Shown here one piece after another: positions 1 through 9,308 of a stretch of 64,000 nucleotides of DNA. Location of the stretch: assembly GCA_023401925.1 (NCBI GenBank), contig JAEXDA010000043.1:1-64000 (forward strand), in the 5' to 3' direction. The stretch is from Bacillota bacterium (GTDB lineage: Bacteria; Bacillota; UBA4882; UBA8346). The stretch's first letter is position 1, and every line of letters starts with the position of its first letter. The notes beneath the pieces were generated by a model. The model made no database searches. It was not told the origin of the DNA and worked only from the letters and a program-made list of their open reading frames with translations. Both the position numbers and the translations under genes were made by a program.

Positions 1-136
1 CACGCTTCTTTGAACATACACCATTGGGGGAGAGGGAGAGAGAGGTATAAACCAACAGTCAGCCCAGATAGATCTGATTTTTAATTTGTTTTGGCTTTTG
101 GTAAATTATTTATTTCAACTCATATAGCTTGTATCC

Positions 137-154
137 AAAGGAGTGGATCACTTG
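137..154 (+). promoter_or_regulatory. Ribosome-binding site that sets the cheA start
   Basis: AAAGGAG at 137-143 overlaps the first in-frame GTG (143), so that GTG cannot be used efficiently. The in-frame TTG at 152 lies at ideal spacing. Confidence 0.6.
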
Positions 155-2176
155 CCTGATGATTCGGAAAAGGAATTCTTGTTAGGAATATTTGTATTTG
201 AAACCCGGCAAATGATTGAACAGCTGGAACAGATGGTATTAAACGGTGAAGAGGAAAGTGGATTTACTTCTTCGATTGATGAAATTTTTCGGATCATGCA
301 TACCATCAAGGGTTCGGCAGCCATGATGTCTTTTGAGAACCTTTCCGAACTGGCCCATTCCCTGGAAGATCTTTTTGCTTTTTTACGGGAATCCAAATCG
401 GTATGTCCGGATTATGCAACATTAAGCGACCTCCTTTTCGAGGCGATTGATTTTATCAAAAAGGAAATTACCAAAATCGAAAATGGTCAAAAAGCCGACG
501 GAGAATCCGGCCTTTTAATCCAAAAAATCAAGGCTTATTTGGAACCGTTGCATTCATTGACTCCTCCTGCAAATCCCACTTCTCAATCGATTCAAGCTCC
601 TCGTAAACTTCCAGCGGCTTTGAATTTAGAAAATTTAGGTCAAAGTAGTAAAAAGAATAAATTTAAGGCGATTGTTTTTTTTGAGGAAGACTGTCAAATG
701 GAGAACATCAGGGCCTTCTCCATTATCAACGATTTAAAAGAGAAGGCTGATATCGTCTGCTTTATTCCGGAAGACATTATCGACAACCCCGAGAGCGAAG
801 AGATAATCCGCCGGGAGGGTTTTCAGGTTTATTTCAGTACGGATTTGGACGAGAGCATGACCGGAAAATTTTTCGCTCATGTTCCGCTGGTTAAAAATCT
901 TCAATTATCCGAAATATCCCCGGAATTAATTGCTTCCAAAGAGTCCCGGAAATCTGAAATTAAGCCGCCCCATAAGGCCCAAGATCAGGAAACGGCTATG
1001 GAAAATATAAATGCAGCAACCAAACAGAACTTTATCAACATGAATGTTGCAAAACTTGATCTGCTATTAGATTTGGTCGGTGAATTGGTAATCTCCGAGG
1101 CGCAGGTAACCCGTAATCCCGATTTGGACGGGCTGCAATTGGATAATTTTTCCAAAGCTGCCCGGCATCTGCAAAAAATCTCCAACGAAATCCAAGACTT
1201 GGTCATGACGATGCGGTTAGTACCTTTGGCCCCTGTTTTTCAAAAGATGCACCGGCTAACGAGAGATTTAAGCCGTAAGCTAGGGAAAGAAGTCCGTTTT
1301 GAAGTTATCGGCGAAGAAACTGAAGTCGATAAAAGTATTTCAGAATATATTTCCGACCCTCTCATTCATTTAATCCGCAACGCGCTGGATCATGGCATTG
1401 AATTGCCAGGCGAACGGGTAGCCAAAGGGAAGCCCGAGAAAGGGCTTATTTCCTTGGAAGCAAAAAATGAGGGCGGCGATGTTTGGATTGTTATCAAGGA
1501 TGACGGCGCCGGTTTAGATCGGGATAAGATTTTAAAAAAGGCCTGTGATAAAAGGCTTGTTACCCGAGGTGAAAATGAATTCACGGATCAGGAGATTTTT
1601 TCTTTTATTTTCCTACCTGGATTTTCTACCAAAGAGACTGTCACCGAATATTCAGGGCGTGGAGTCGGAATGGATGTTGTGAAAAGAAATATTGAAAAGA
1701 TTCGTGGCAGCATTTTAGTGGATAGCGCTCCCGGCAAAGGAACGACAATCATAATTCGAATTCCTCTCACCCTGGCTATTATTAATGGAATGAACATTAC
1801 TGTCGGGGTTTCCAAATATACGATACCGATTACTTCGATTGTTGAATCGCTTAAAGTCAATGAAGGGGATGTTACAAAGGATGAAAAGGGAGAGGAATTT
1901 GTTTTCATCCGGGAACAATCTTATCCAATCATCCGGCTTCACCGTTTTTATAAGGTCAAAACGGACATAACTCAAGTTTCCCAGGGTATTGTGATGATTG
2001 TCCAAGATGAATCCAAGCAGTTTTGCTTATTTGCAGACAGTATTTTAGGGGAACAACAGGTCGTTGTTAAGCCTTTACCAAAGTATATCGAATATGTCAA
2101 AGGGATCAGCGGTTGCACCCTGCTTGGCGACGGCAGTATCAGTTTAGTATTAAATGTTGAAGCGATGTTGGATTGA
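152..2176 (+). CDS. cheA: Chemotaxis histidine kinase CheA
   Basis: Cytoplasmic histidine kinase that autophosphorylates in response to chemoreceptors and passes phosphate to response regulators. The N-terminal HPt domain carries the phospho-accepting His in IMHTIKGSA (about residue 50). A P2-like regulator-binding domain covers about 170-250, then the dimerisation helices, the HATPase domain with N box HLIRNALDHG, G1 DDGAGL and G2 GRGVGMD, and a C-terminal CheW-like domain. About 674 aa is normal for the family. A GTG at 143 would overlap the ribosome-binding site AAAGGAG (137-143); the TTG at 152 sits 8 bases after it and is the better start. It is the first gene of a che cluster continuing with cheW, an MCP, cheR and cheB. 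No cheY lies nearby. Confidence 0.96.
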   Translation: MPDDSEKEFLLGIFVFETRQMIEQLEQMVLNGEEESGFTSSIDEIFRIMHTIKGSAAMMSFENLSELAHSLEDLFAFLRESKSVCPDYATLSDLLFEAIDFIKKEITKIENGQKADGESGLLIQKIKAYLEPLHSLTPPANPTSQSIQAPRKLPAALNLENLGQSSKKNKFKAIVFFEEDCQMENIRAFSIINDLKEKADIVCFIPEDIIDNPESEEIIRREGFQVYFSTDLDESMTGKFFAHVPLVKNLQLSEISPELIASKESRKSEIKPPHKAQDQETAMENINAATKQNFINMNVAKLDLLLDLVGELVISEAQVTRNPDLDGLQLDNFSKAARHLQKISNEIQDLVMTMRLVPLAPVFQKMHRLTRDLSRKLGKEVRFEVIGEETEVDKSISEYISDPLIHLIRNALDHGIELPGERVAKGKPEKGLISLEAKNEGGDVWIVIKDDGAGLDRDKILKKACDKRLVTRGENEFTDQEIFSFIFLPGFSTKETVTEYSGRGVGMDVVKRNIEKIRGSILVDSAPGKGTTIIIRIPLTLAIINGMNITVGVSKYTIPITSIVESLKVNEGDVTKDEKGEEFVFIREQSYPIIRLHRFYKVKTDITQVSQGIVMIVQDESKQFCLFADSILGEQQVVVKPLPKYIEYVKGISGCTLLGDGSISLVLNVEAMLD

Positions 2177-2251
2177 AGATCAGGTTTTTATTCCGCTCCC
2201 GAAAGTTTTCAATCGTGATCTTATGGAAGATGTTACAGGGGGAATTTTAGG

Positions 2252-2740
2252 ATGGAAGATCAATTAAAAGACATACCATTGGAAGAAGATACCCAGTATG
2301 GCAAATATTTAACCTTTCATCTCGGCAAAGAAATCTTTGCTTTGGAAATTAAATATGTCACTGAAATTATTCAAATTCAAACCATTACCGAAATACCTGA
2401 AATGCCGGTTTTTGTGAAGGGTATTATCAATTTGCGCGGCAAAATAATTCCAGTTATCGATGTAAGAGTAAGGTTTAAAAAAGAACCCAAAGAATATAGC
2501 GACCGCACATGTGTCATTATTACAGACATTACTGAACAGACTATTGGATTTATCGTTGATCAAGTATTTGAAGTTATTTACATTCCCGATGAGGAGATCG
2601 TTCCACCGCCTACGGAGTTAACCGGCTATCAGGCTCAATACATTAAAGCCATTGGGAAAGTCGGCGAAGATGTAAAATTAATTCTGGATTGCGAAAAAGT
2701 AATCTATGAAACAGAGGCAAGTTCCATAGCGAATCCATAA
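2252..2740 (+). CDS. cheW: Chemotaxis coupling protein CheW
   Basis: Scaffold protein linking MCP signalling tips to CheA. The 162-aa protein is one CheW domain, beginning near YLTFHLGKEIFALEI and containing the typical core PVFVKGIINLRGKIIPVID. Length and motifs match the family. It lies 75 nt after cheA and 50 nt before the MCP gene, as expected for a co-transcribed signalling unit. A purine-rich GGGGGA lies about 10 nt before the ATG. Confidence 0.95.
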   Translation: MEDQLKDIPLEEDTQYGKYLTFHLGKEIFALEIKYVTEIIQIQTITEIPEMPVFVKGIINLRGKIIPVIDVRVRFKKEPKEYSDRTCVIITDITEQTIGFIVDQVFEVIYIPDEEIVPPPTELTGYQAQYIKAIGKVGEDVKLILDCEKVIYETEASSIANP

Positions 2741-2791
2741 TTGAACTCCTTAAAGGATTGCAGTGCAAATCGTCAAGGATGGTGACAAAGA

Positions 2792-5455
2792 ATGAAAATG
2801 AATTTAAATGTGCGTACAAAGTTGTGGCTGAATCTGGGTATTCCGCTATTGGTCATTTTTATTATCGCTACAATTGTGGTGTTTATGATCAGGGGCATGA
2901 TAACTTCGATCAAAATTATTCAAAAAGAAGGATTTGCAAGTTCTTCGCTGATTTTAAATGCAGATAGGGATATGTATCAGGCATTAACCGCTCTTCAAGA
3001 AATTGTGACCCAAAATAATTCCATAAATATTTCCGGTTCTGACTATAACGACTTGATGAAGGTTTATAACGAGAATATAATCCAGGCCAGAGACAGGGCA
3101 AGCCTGGCGGAAAATTTGATGAAGCAACATCAAAGCCTGTGGATTCAATATGCAGGAAGAGATGCCGGCGGGAAAAAAATTATTTTTGACCATTTTGCAG
3201 ACTTTCATGGTGACTTTCAAAAATGGGTAGATATTGCGAACGAAGTTGTTCAACAAAGAGAAAAAGTGGTAAGGGGCAATAGGGAATTTGATGCTGCCCG
3301 AGAACAATTAAACACGATTGGCGAACGATTGGATGCCGGAAATCAAAATGCAATCTCGGCCGGCATAAAACTAATGAATAACACGGTAGTTTCAATCATG
3401 CTGATTGGTCTATTCACCTTACTATTGGTAGTAACTTTAGGCTTCATCATTATCAGCGCAACGATCAAACCATTGAAACAATTGGCTACCGTAGCTGAAA
3501 AACTGGCCGACGGCGATATGAACGTGACGATTAATCCCAATGTCGGCAATGATGAATTGGGCCGGATGATGCAATCCTTTGGTAAGCTTGTAGAAAGGGT
3601 CTTTTGGTATGAAGCTTTGCTGGATGCGGTGCCTGTACCGCTCTCCGTTACCGATATGGAAATGAACTGGACCTTTATTAATAAGAAAGTGGAAGACTTT
3701 CTCAGCGTCAAACGGAAAGAAATGATCGGAAAGTCATGCAGTAATTGGAATTCGGAAATCTGTAAGTCGGAGAATTGCGGTATCGAATGTTTAAAACGAA
3801 ATATAACCCAAACTCATTTCAATCAAAGGGACGGTAATTTTCAGGTTAATTCCTCGTATATCCTGAATTCCAAGGGGGAAAAGGTGGGCCATATCGAAAT
3901 TGTTCAGGATATCACCGCCCAGACAAGAACCAAGCTTTATCAGAATTCGGAAGTGGAACGGTTGGCCAAGAATTTGAAAGGTTTGGCTGAGGGTGATTTC
4001 AACTTTGACATGGCTGTAGCAGAAGCTGATGAGTATAACGTTGCGGAACGTGAAAATTTTATCAGGATTTACCAAAGTTTGTCTCAAGTCAAAGAAGCCA
4101 TGAACAGTTTGATTACCGATATCAATGGATTGATTCATTCGGCGGTAGAAGGAAATTTGGCCAGCCGCGCGGATGCAACCAAGCACGGCGGGGAATTCGG
4201 CCAAATTGTCGAGGGAATCAATCGTACCCTGGATGCAGTCATCGAGCCGATTAAGGAATCGTCGGAGGTTTTGCAGCAGATAGCCCATGGGAACTTGAAA
4301 GTAAGCGTTCAGGGCAATTACAAGGGCGATCACGCCGAAATTAAGAACGCGCTCAACACTACAATTCATACATTACTGGATTATATCGGCGAAATTTCCA
4401 CGGTATTGACGGAGATGTCCCACGGGAATCTGGACATCGAAATTACCGCGGAATATTTAGGGGATTTTATGCCGATTAAAGAATCTATCAATCAGATTAT
4501 CACAACCTTGAATCATATTTTGGGAGAAATTAACAATGCCGCGGAACAGGTTGCTTCCGGCTCCAGGTATGTATCGGATTCCAGTATGGTATTGTCGCAA
4601 GGTTCCTCGGAACAAGCAAGTTCAGTTGAAGAGATTACGGCAACGATCACTGAAATAGGCGCTCAAACGAAGCAGAATGCCATAAACGCTAATCAAGTCA
4701 GCGAACTGGCATTAGTTGCCAAAGAACAAGCCGTTCAGGGAAACGATCAAATGAAAGAGATGTTAAAAGCGATGTTGGAGATTAATGAATCTTCGGATAA
4801 TATTTCCAAGATTATCAAAGTGATCGACGAGATCGCCTTTCAGACCAATTTGTTGGCCTTGAATGCGGCAATCGAAGCAGCCCGTGCCGGACAGCAAGGG
4901 AAAGGTTTTGCCGTGGTAGCCGAAGAGGTCAGGAATTTGGCGGGGCGAAGCGCTAATGCGGCCAAAGAAACGACTGCGTTAATCGAAGGTTCAGTCAAGA
5001 AAGTGGAATCAGGCACCCGGATTGCCAATGAAACCGCGGAGGCATTACAAAAAATTGTGGAAAGCGTTAACCGGGTAACGCCACTGGTGGGGGATATCGC
5101 GGTAGCGTCCAATGAACAAGCCACTGGAATTGCCCAGGTGAGTCAGGGGATCGAGCAGGTCTCGCAAGTAACTCAGACCAATACGGCAACCGCTGAACAA
5201 AGTGCGGCTTCAAGCGAAGAGTTGTCCAGCCAGGCACAGGTATTGAAGGATATGATCCGCAAGTTCAAATTTAGAGGAAATCAGCAGGAACAGCCAAATG
5301 CCAATTTAACCCGGGATGCTAACCAATGGATGGGTGAAACTGCAGCCAACCTGAAATCCGGCAACCCGGCCCGGAAAGAGCTATATAAGCCTTTAAAAGC
5401 GGCGAAATCAACTCAAATTCTTGACGATAAGGATTTTGGAAAGTATTCAAAGTAA
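2792..5455 (+). CDS. Methyl-accepting chemotaxis protein with Cys-rich PAS and repeated HAMP-like units
   Basis: Membrane chemoreceptor of 887 aa. One TM segment near residues 12-32 and another near 195-220 enclose an extracytoplasmic helical sensor of about 160 residues. A HAMP domain follows, then a PAS domain (about 275-375) with four closely spaced cysteines, C316, C324, C329 and C333. Several HAMP-like modules follow (repeated GNL... units about 390-590) and then the MCP signalling domain with hairpin core EIAFQTNLLALNAAIEAARA. The sensor type is not identified. The Cys-bearing PAS may bind a metal or respond to redox; that is inference. Its position between cheW and cheR makes it the likely dedicated receptor of this cluster. 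Confidence 0.93.
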   Translation: MKMNLNVRTKLWLNLGIPLLVIFIIATIVVFMIRGMITSIKIIQKEGFASSSLILNADRDMYQALTALQEIVTQNNSINISGSDYNDLMKVYNENIIQARDRASLAENLMKQHQSLWIQYAGRDAGGKKIIFDHFADFHGDFQKWVDIANEVVQQREKVVRGNREFDAAREQLNTIGERLDAGNQNAISAGIKLMNNTVVSIMLIGLFTLLLVVTLGFIIISATIKPLKQLATVAEKLADGDMNVTINPNVGNDELGRMMQSFGKLVERVFWYEALLDAVPVPLSVTDMEMNWTFINKKVEDFLSVKRKEMIGKSCSNWNSEICKSENCGIECLKRNITQTHFNQRDGNFQVNSSYILNSKGEKVGHIEIVQDITAQTRTKLYQNSEVERLAKNLKGLAEGDFNFDMAVAEADEYNVAERENFIRIYQSLSQVKEAMNSLITDINGLIHSAVEGNLASRADATKHGGEFGQIVEGINRTLDAVIEPIKESSEVLQQIAHGNLKVSVQGNYKGDHAEIKNALNTTIHTLLDYIGEISTVLTEMSHGNLDIEITAEYLGDFMPIKESINQIITTLNHILGEINNAAEQVASGSRYVSDSSMVLSQGSSEQASSVEEITATITEIGAQTKQNAINANQVSELALVAKEQAVQGNDQMKEMLKAMLEINESSDNISKIIKVIDEIAFQTNLLALNAAIEAARAGQQGKGFAVVAEEVRNLAGRSANAAKETTALIEGSVKKVESGTRIANETAEALQKIVESVNRVTPLVGDIAVASNEQATGIAQVSQGIEQVSQVTQTNTATAEQSAASSEELSSQAQVLKDMIRKFKFRGNQQEQPNANLTRDANQWMGETAANLKSGNPARKELYKPLKAAKSTQILDDKDFGKYSK

Positions 5456-5551
5456 TTGATATAGCGCGATATTCAGACCGCCAATAATAAATATGATGAC
5501 GATTTGTTGCAAGATTCGCTGAATGAAAGGTAGAATCAAAAGAGGTTTAAA

Positions 5552-6364
5552 ATGATTTCTCTGAGCGAAAAGGAATTCATTGAACTAACAAGCTTTATCC
5601 AAGGAAACTACGGGATTAACCTAACCGAAAAAAAGGTGCTTTTGGAAAGTAGGTTACAAAATGTCCTGTCTGAAAACGGATTTAATAACTTTGACGATTA
5701 TTTTCATTATGTTTTAGCAGACCAGACCGGAGAAGCGATAACAACGCTCATTAACAAAATAACCACCAATCACACTTATTTTTTGCGTGAAATTAACCAT
5801 TTTACTTATTTTCGGGATCAGGTGTTACCTTATTTAACCGCCATGTCAAGGGAGCGGGATCTGCGCATCTGGAGCGCCGGATGCTCAACCGGAGAAGAAC
5901 CGTATGTGCTGGCAATGATCATCGCCGATTATTTAGGATTGAATCAACAGTTGTGGGATTCACAAATACTGGCTACGGATATTTCCCAAAAAGTGCTTGA
6001 TATTGCTGCCGGAGGAGTCTATACCGAGGATCAAATAACCGCTATCCCTTTCCATTGGAAACATTGTTACTTTAAAAAAGACACGGATGGAAAGTATATT
6101 ATAACGCATCCAATCAAAGATCAAGTCATCTTCCGAAGGCATAACTTGTTTTCCCCCTTTTTTCCGTTCAAAAAGCCATTTCATGTGATTTTTTGCAAAA
6201 ATGTCATGATTTATTTTGATACCCAAACCAAACATGAGTTGGTGAATAGATTATACGAAATAACCGAACCTGGGGGTTATTTGTTCATTGGATTGTCGGA
6301 ATCTTTAAACCGGGATGCCACCAAGTACAAATATATATCACCCGCCATCTATCGAAAGGAATAA
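5552..6364 (+). CDS. cheR: Chemotaxis protein methyltransferase CheR
   Basis: S-adenosylmethionine-dependent methyltransferase that methylates glutamates on MCPs for sensory adaptation. The 270-aa protein has the N-terminal helical CheR domain (NHTYFLRE near residue 72) and a Rossmann SAM-binding domain with SAGCSTGEEPY (about 109-119) and IFCKNVMIYF near 215. A GAGG ribosome-binding site precedes the ATG. It ends 6 nt before cheB, so the antagonistic adaptation enzymes are adjacent and probably co-translated. Confidence 0.95.
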   Translation: MISLSEKEFIELTSFIQGNYGINLTEKKVLLESRLQNVLSENGFNNFDDYFHYVLADQTGEAITTLINKITTNHTYFLREINHFTYFRDQVLPYLTAMSRERDLRIWSAGCSTGEEPYVLAMIIADYLGLNQQLWDSQILATDISQKVLDIAAGGVYTEDQITAIPFHWKHCYFKKDTDGKYIITHPIKDQVIFRRHNLFSPFFPFKKPFHVIFCKNVMIYFDTQTKHELVNRLYEITEPGGYLFIGLSESLNRDATKYKYISPAIYRKE

Positions 6365-6370
6365 GGAATC

Positions 6371-7414
6371 ATGATCATTAAGAAAAAGGTCAGAGTTTTA
6401 ATCGTCGATGATTCATTACTTTTTCGGGAGGCGCTGGCCAGGGGTCTAGCCAAAGATTTTGGAATTGAGATTGTAGGCACTGCGAAGGATGTCTTGGAAG
6501 CTAAGGATAAAATCGTTGCCCTCCGCCCGGATGTAATGACCTTGGATATTGAGATGCCTGGAATGAGCGGAATCGATTTTTTACAGCGTCTATTGCCGCA
6601 GTACCCTATACCGGTAGTAGTTGTGAGTGCTGCCGGTGAGCGTGTATTCGATGCTTTGAAGGCCGGAGCAGTCGACTTTGTGGCAAAATCGGATATCACC
6701 AATCAGCGCAACTCTGAATGGCAATTGAATGAATTAATCGTTAAACTCAAAATCGCTTCCACAGCAAAAGTCGGCTATTTAAAACATGAAGCGGCCCAGC
6801 AACCTGCCGATCGGGCAAATTTGTCTACCGGCTTGGAGACAGTTGACTGGGTGATCGGGATCGGCGCTTCAACCGGGGGAACCGAGGCGATTGCCAATAT
6901 TTTAAAGCAGTTGCCGGCCAATATGCCGGGTATGCTAATCGTTCAGCATATGCCTCCATTGTTCACCCGATTGTATGCAGAGAGGCTCAACAATTCCTGC
7001 GCGATGGAGGTTAAGGAAGCTCAGAACGGGGATCGGGTTTTAGCGGGTAGGGTTCTCATTGCTCCGGGAGATTATCATATGAGTATAAAAAAAACAAAAG
7101 ATGGTTTCATTGTCGGATGCAAGATGGGTGAGAAGGTGAATGGGCATTGTCCGTCGGTAGAGGTTCTTTTTGACTCCATCGCCAAGGTTGTGGGCCAGAG
7201 TGCCATCGGAGTCATTTTAACCGGGATGGGCGGCGATGGCGCAAAAGGTTTGCTGCATATGCGGGAAGCCGGGGCCAGAACCATCGGTCAGGATGAGGAA
7301 ACATCGGTGGTTTATGGAATGCCGAAAATGGCTTACGAACTTGGGGCAGTAGAGAAACAAGTTCCGTTGGCCCGTATTCCGTTGACAATCCATGAGATGG
7401 TAAAAAGAAAGTAG
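6371..7414 (+). CDS. cheB: Chemotaxis response regulator methylesterase/deamidase CheB
   Basis: Removes methyl groups from MCPs and deamidates glutamines, under control of phosphorylation by CheA. The receiver domain has the acidic pair D13-D14, phospho-acceptor D59 in TLDIEMPGMSG and a C-terminal lysine in AKSD. The catalytic domain has Ser in IGASTGG, His in IVQHMPP and Asp in GMGGDGAKG. The 347-aa length is standard. It is the last gene of the che cluster and converges on gntR 6 nt later. With no cheY here, this is the only receiver-domain target of CheA in the window. Confidence 0.96.
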   Translation: MIIKKKVRVLIVDDSLLFREALARGLAKDFGIEIVGTAKDVLEAKDKIVALRPDVMTLDIEMPGMSGIDFLQRLLPQYPIPVVVVSAAGERVFDALKAGAVDFVAKSDITNQRNSEWQLNELIVKLKIASTAKVGYLKHEAAQQPADRANLSTGLETVDWVIGIGASTGGTEAIANILKQLPANMPGMLIVQHMPPLFTRLYAERLNNSCAMEVKEAQNGDRVLAGRVLIAPGDYHMSIKKTKDGFIVGCKMGEKVNGHCPSVEVLFDSIAKVVGQSAIGVILTGMGGDGAKGLLHMREAGARTIGQDEETSVVYGMPKMAYELGAVEKQVPLARIPLTIHEMVKRK

Positions 7415-7420
7415 CTGTCA

Positions 7421-8098
7421 TCATTTAAAATAATTCGGGTATTGCTCTTGCAATAATCCATGTTCGATTTTAAAACCGGTTAAATGGATTTCGATTAGTC
7501 TTTCCAATTTTGCAGCGTCTTTTTCTTTAATGGCCGAGAGGATCTCGCGATGCTCGAAGAGTATTTTGTCTACTTGAAAACTAGTCGTCAATCGCAGCAT
7601 ACGGATCCGATTAAAATGAGTGTTTACCGATTCAATCACCAGAAAAATCCGTTCTTTTTTGCAGGCTTTAAAAAGGATCCGGTGAAATTGGTTATCGAGC
7701 TCCAATAATTTAGGAGAGTTCGAACTCGATAAATAAAACTCCTGGAGATGAAGGTTTTCTTCCAATTCCTCGGTATATGAAGGGGTTAAAAAGTCACAGG
7801 CCATTTTGATGATGGCTTTTTCCATTGTTAATCGTAAAAATCTGGCTTCTTCAACCAGATTGAGATCAATCGCTGAAATATAAGTGCCTTTTTGGGGGTA
7901 AACTTCCAGTAATGATTCATGGGACAAGACAATAAACGCTTCCCGGACTGGAGTCCTGCTAACGCCCAATTGCGCGGCGATATCCGTTTCGCTGATATTT
8001 TGTCCGGGTTTAAGAGATAAATGAATGATATTATGCTTTAATACCCGGATGATATATTCCCGCATGGACTCACCGGACAGTTTCTCTAAAACTTCCAC
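7421..8098 (-). CDS. GntR-family (FadR subfamily) regulator, probably of the uxu operon
   Basis: Transcription factor of 225 aa. The N-terminal winged helix-turn-helix (about 15-75) includes SETDIAAQLGVSRTPVREA, a GntR hallmark. The C-terminal all-helical FCD domain contains a His/Asp metal-site pattern (ELDNQFHRILF and later HREIL and HLTGF). Starts GTG with GGAG about 10 nt upstream. It lies downstream of uxuB-uxuA on the same strand, so it probably responds to a hexuronate intermediate such as fructuronate or mannonate (inference). Dyads near 8121 and 11019 are candidate operators. Confidence 0.88.
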   Translation of the reverse strand: MEVLEKLSGESMREYIIRVLKHNIIHLSLKPGQNISETDIAAQLGVSRTPVREAFIVLSHESLLEVYPQKGTYISAIDLNLVEEARFLRLTMEKAIIKMACDFLTPSYTEELEENLHLQEFYLSSSNSPKLLELDNQFHRILFKACKKERIFLVIESVNTHFNRIRMLRLTTSFQVDKILFEHREILSAIKEKDAAKLERLIEIHLTGFKIEHGLLQEQYPNYFK

Positions 8099-8120
8099 CT
8101 TCAGCAGTCTCCTTTATTAA

Positions 8121-8130
8121 TCGTTAACGA
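8121..8130. promoter_or_regulatory. Perfect palindrome TCGTTAACGA, candidate GntR operator
   Basis: A 10-bp perfect dyad 23 nt upstream of the gntR start. It fits the TnGT-N-ACnA style of FadR-type operators. Autoregulation is inference. Confidence 0.35.
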
Positions 8131-8134
8131 ACTA

Positions 8135-8178
8135 TTTATAAAGGCTCTGTTGTAAATTTTCGACAGAGCCTTTATAAA
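8135..8178. repeat. Intercistronic 16-bp stem-loop between uxuA and gntR
   Basis: Perfect 16-bp inverted repeat (8135-8150 with 8163-8178) around a 12-nt loop. On the minus-strand transcript no U-run follows, so it looks more like an mRNA-stabilising or partial termination element than a full terminator. Confidence 0.6.
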
Positions 8179-8194
8179 AGTCCTTGATTCAGTT

Positions 8195-9271
8195 TTAAGC
8201 TTTTTGCGCCATTTTGTCAATAGCTTCCCACAATCCGTTTAGATAGGCAATTCCCAGAGCCCGGTCGTATAAACCATATCCCGGCCTGCCGGTTTCACCC
8301 CAAATCATCCTGCCGTGGTCGGGCCGGATATATCCATCAAAATGAACGTCATAGTAGGCTTTCATAATCTCGAACAAATCAAGTGAGCCATCCGAAGATA
8401 AATGGGATGATTCATAGAATTCATTTCTGGAAATAATTTTGATATTTCTGACATGACCGAAATGAATCCGGCCTTTTCCGCCAAAATAACGAATGATAGA
8501 AGGTATATCATTGTCAGGGTTGGCGCCCAGGCAGCCGCTGCACAGGGTTAAGCCATTGCATGGATTATCCACCAGATTGACAATACGTTCCAAATTGGCT
8601 TTGTTGTTAACAATCCGGGGTAATCCAAAAATTGACCATGGTGGATCATCAGGATGAATGGCCATTTTGATACCAACTTCTTCACATACGGGAACAATGG
8701 CTTTCAAGAAATACCCCAGATTTTCGAAGAGTTTTTCTTCGTCGACGCCTTGGTATTTTTCAAACAGCACTTTTAAGGTTTGCAATCGTTCGGGTTCCCA
8801 ACCCGGCATCTGAAGATCATCCGAGACCTTCATGATTTCTTGGGCGAATTGATTCGGATCGACTTGTTCTACTTTTTTTCCATCATATGCCATGGTATTG
8901 GAACCATCCGGCAAGGGCCTTGCCAATTCGGAGCGGGTCCAATCAAATACCGGCATGAAGTTGTAACATACGACCTTAATGCCGAATTTGGATAGATTTC
9001 TAAGGCTCTGTTGATAGTTCTCGATGTAGCGATCCCGGCTGGGGAGGCCGATTTTGATGTCATCATGAATATTTACACTTTCGATAACCTCTAATTCAAG
9101 TCCAGATTTGGTTACGGTATCTTTTAAGTGCTTTATTTTTTCAATGGGCCAAGTTTCACCCACGGGGACATCGTAAAGGGCTCCGACAATTCCGGGCCTT
9201 CCCGGTATTTGTCTGATCTTATCCAGGGTGATAGTATCTGTGTCTCCGAACCATCTAAAAGTCATCTTCAT
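8195..9271 (-). CDS. uxuA: Mannonate dehydratase UxuA
   Basis: Converts D-mannonate to 2-keto-3-deoxygluconate in the hexuronate (glucuronate) pathway. The protein begins MKMTFRWFGDTD, the characteristic UxuA N-terminus. It has the metal-site regions SGCLGANPDND and RPDHGRMIWGE and is 358 aa, close to the usual length. An upstream ATG at 9286 exists, but GGAAGTGA lies directly before the ATG at 9271, which I prefer. It follows uxuB by 37 nt. The partner steps, glucuronate isomerase and KDG kinase/aldolase, are not in the window. Confidence 0.95.
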   Translation of the reverse strand: MKMTFRWFGDTDTITLDKIRQIPGRPGIVGALYDVPVGETWPIEKIKHLKDTVTKSGLELEVIESVNIHDDIKIGLPSRDRYIENYQQSLRNLSKFGIKVVCYNFMPVFDWTRSELARPLPDGSNTMAYDGKKVEQVDPNQFAQEIMKVSDDLQMPGWEPERLQTLKVLFEKYQGVDEEKLFENLGYFLKAIVPVCEEVGIKMAIHPDDPPWSIFGLPRIVNNKANLERIVNLVDNPCNGLTLCSGCLGANPDNDIPSIIRYFGGKGRIHFGHVRNIKIISRNEFYESSHLSSDGSLDLFEIMKAYYDVHFDGYIRPDHGRMIWGETGRPGYGLYDRALGIAYLNGLWEAIDKMAQKA

Positions 9272-9308
9272 CGCTGTCACTTCCATTCTATCATGTAATT
9301 AGTTCTTC

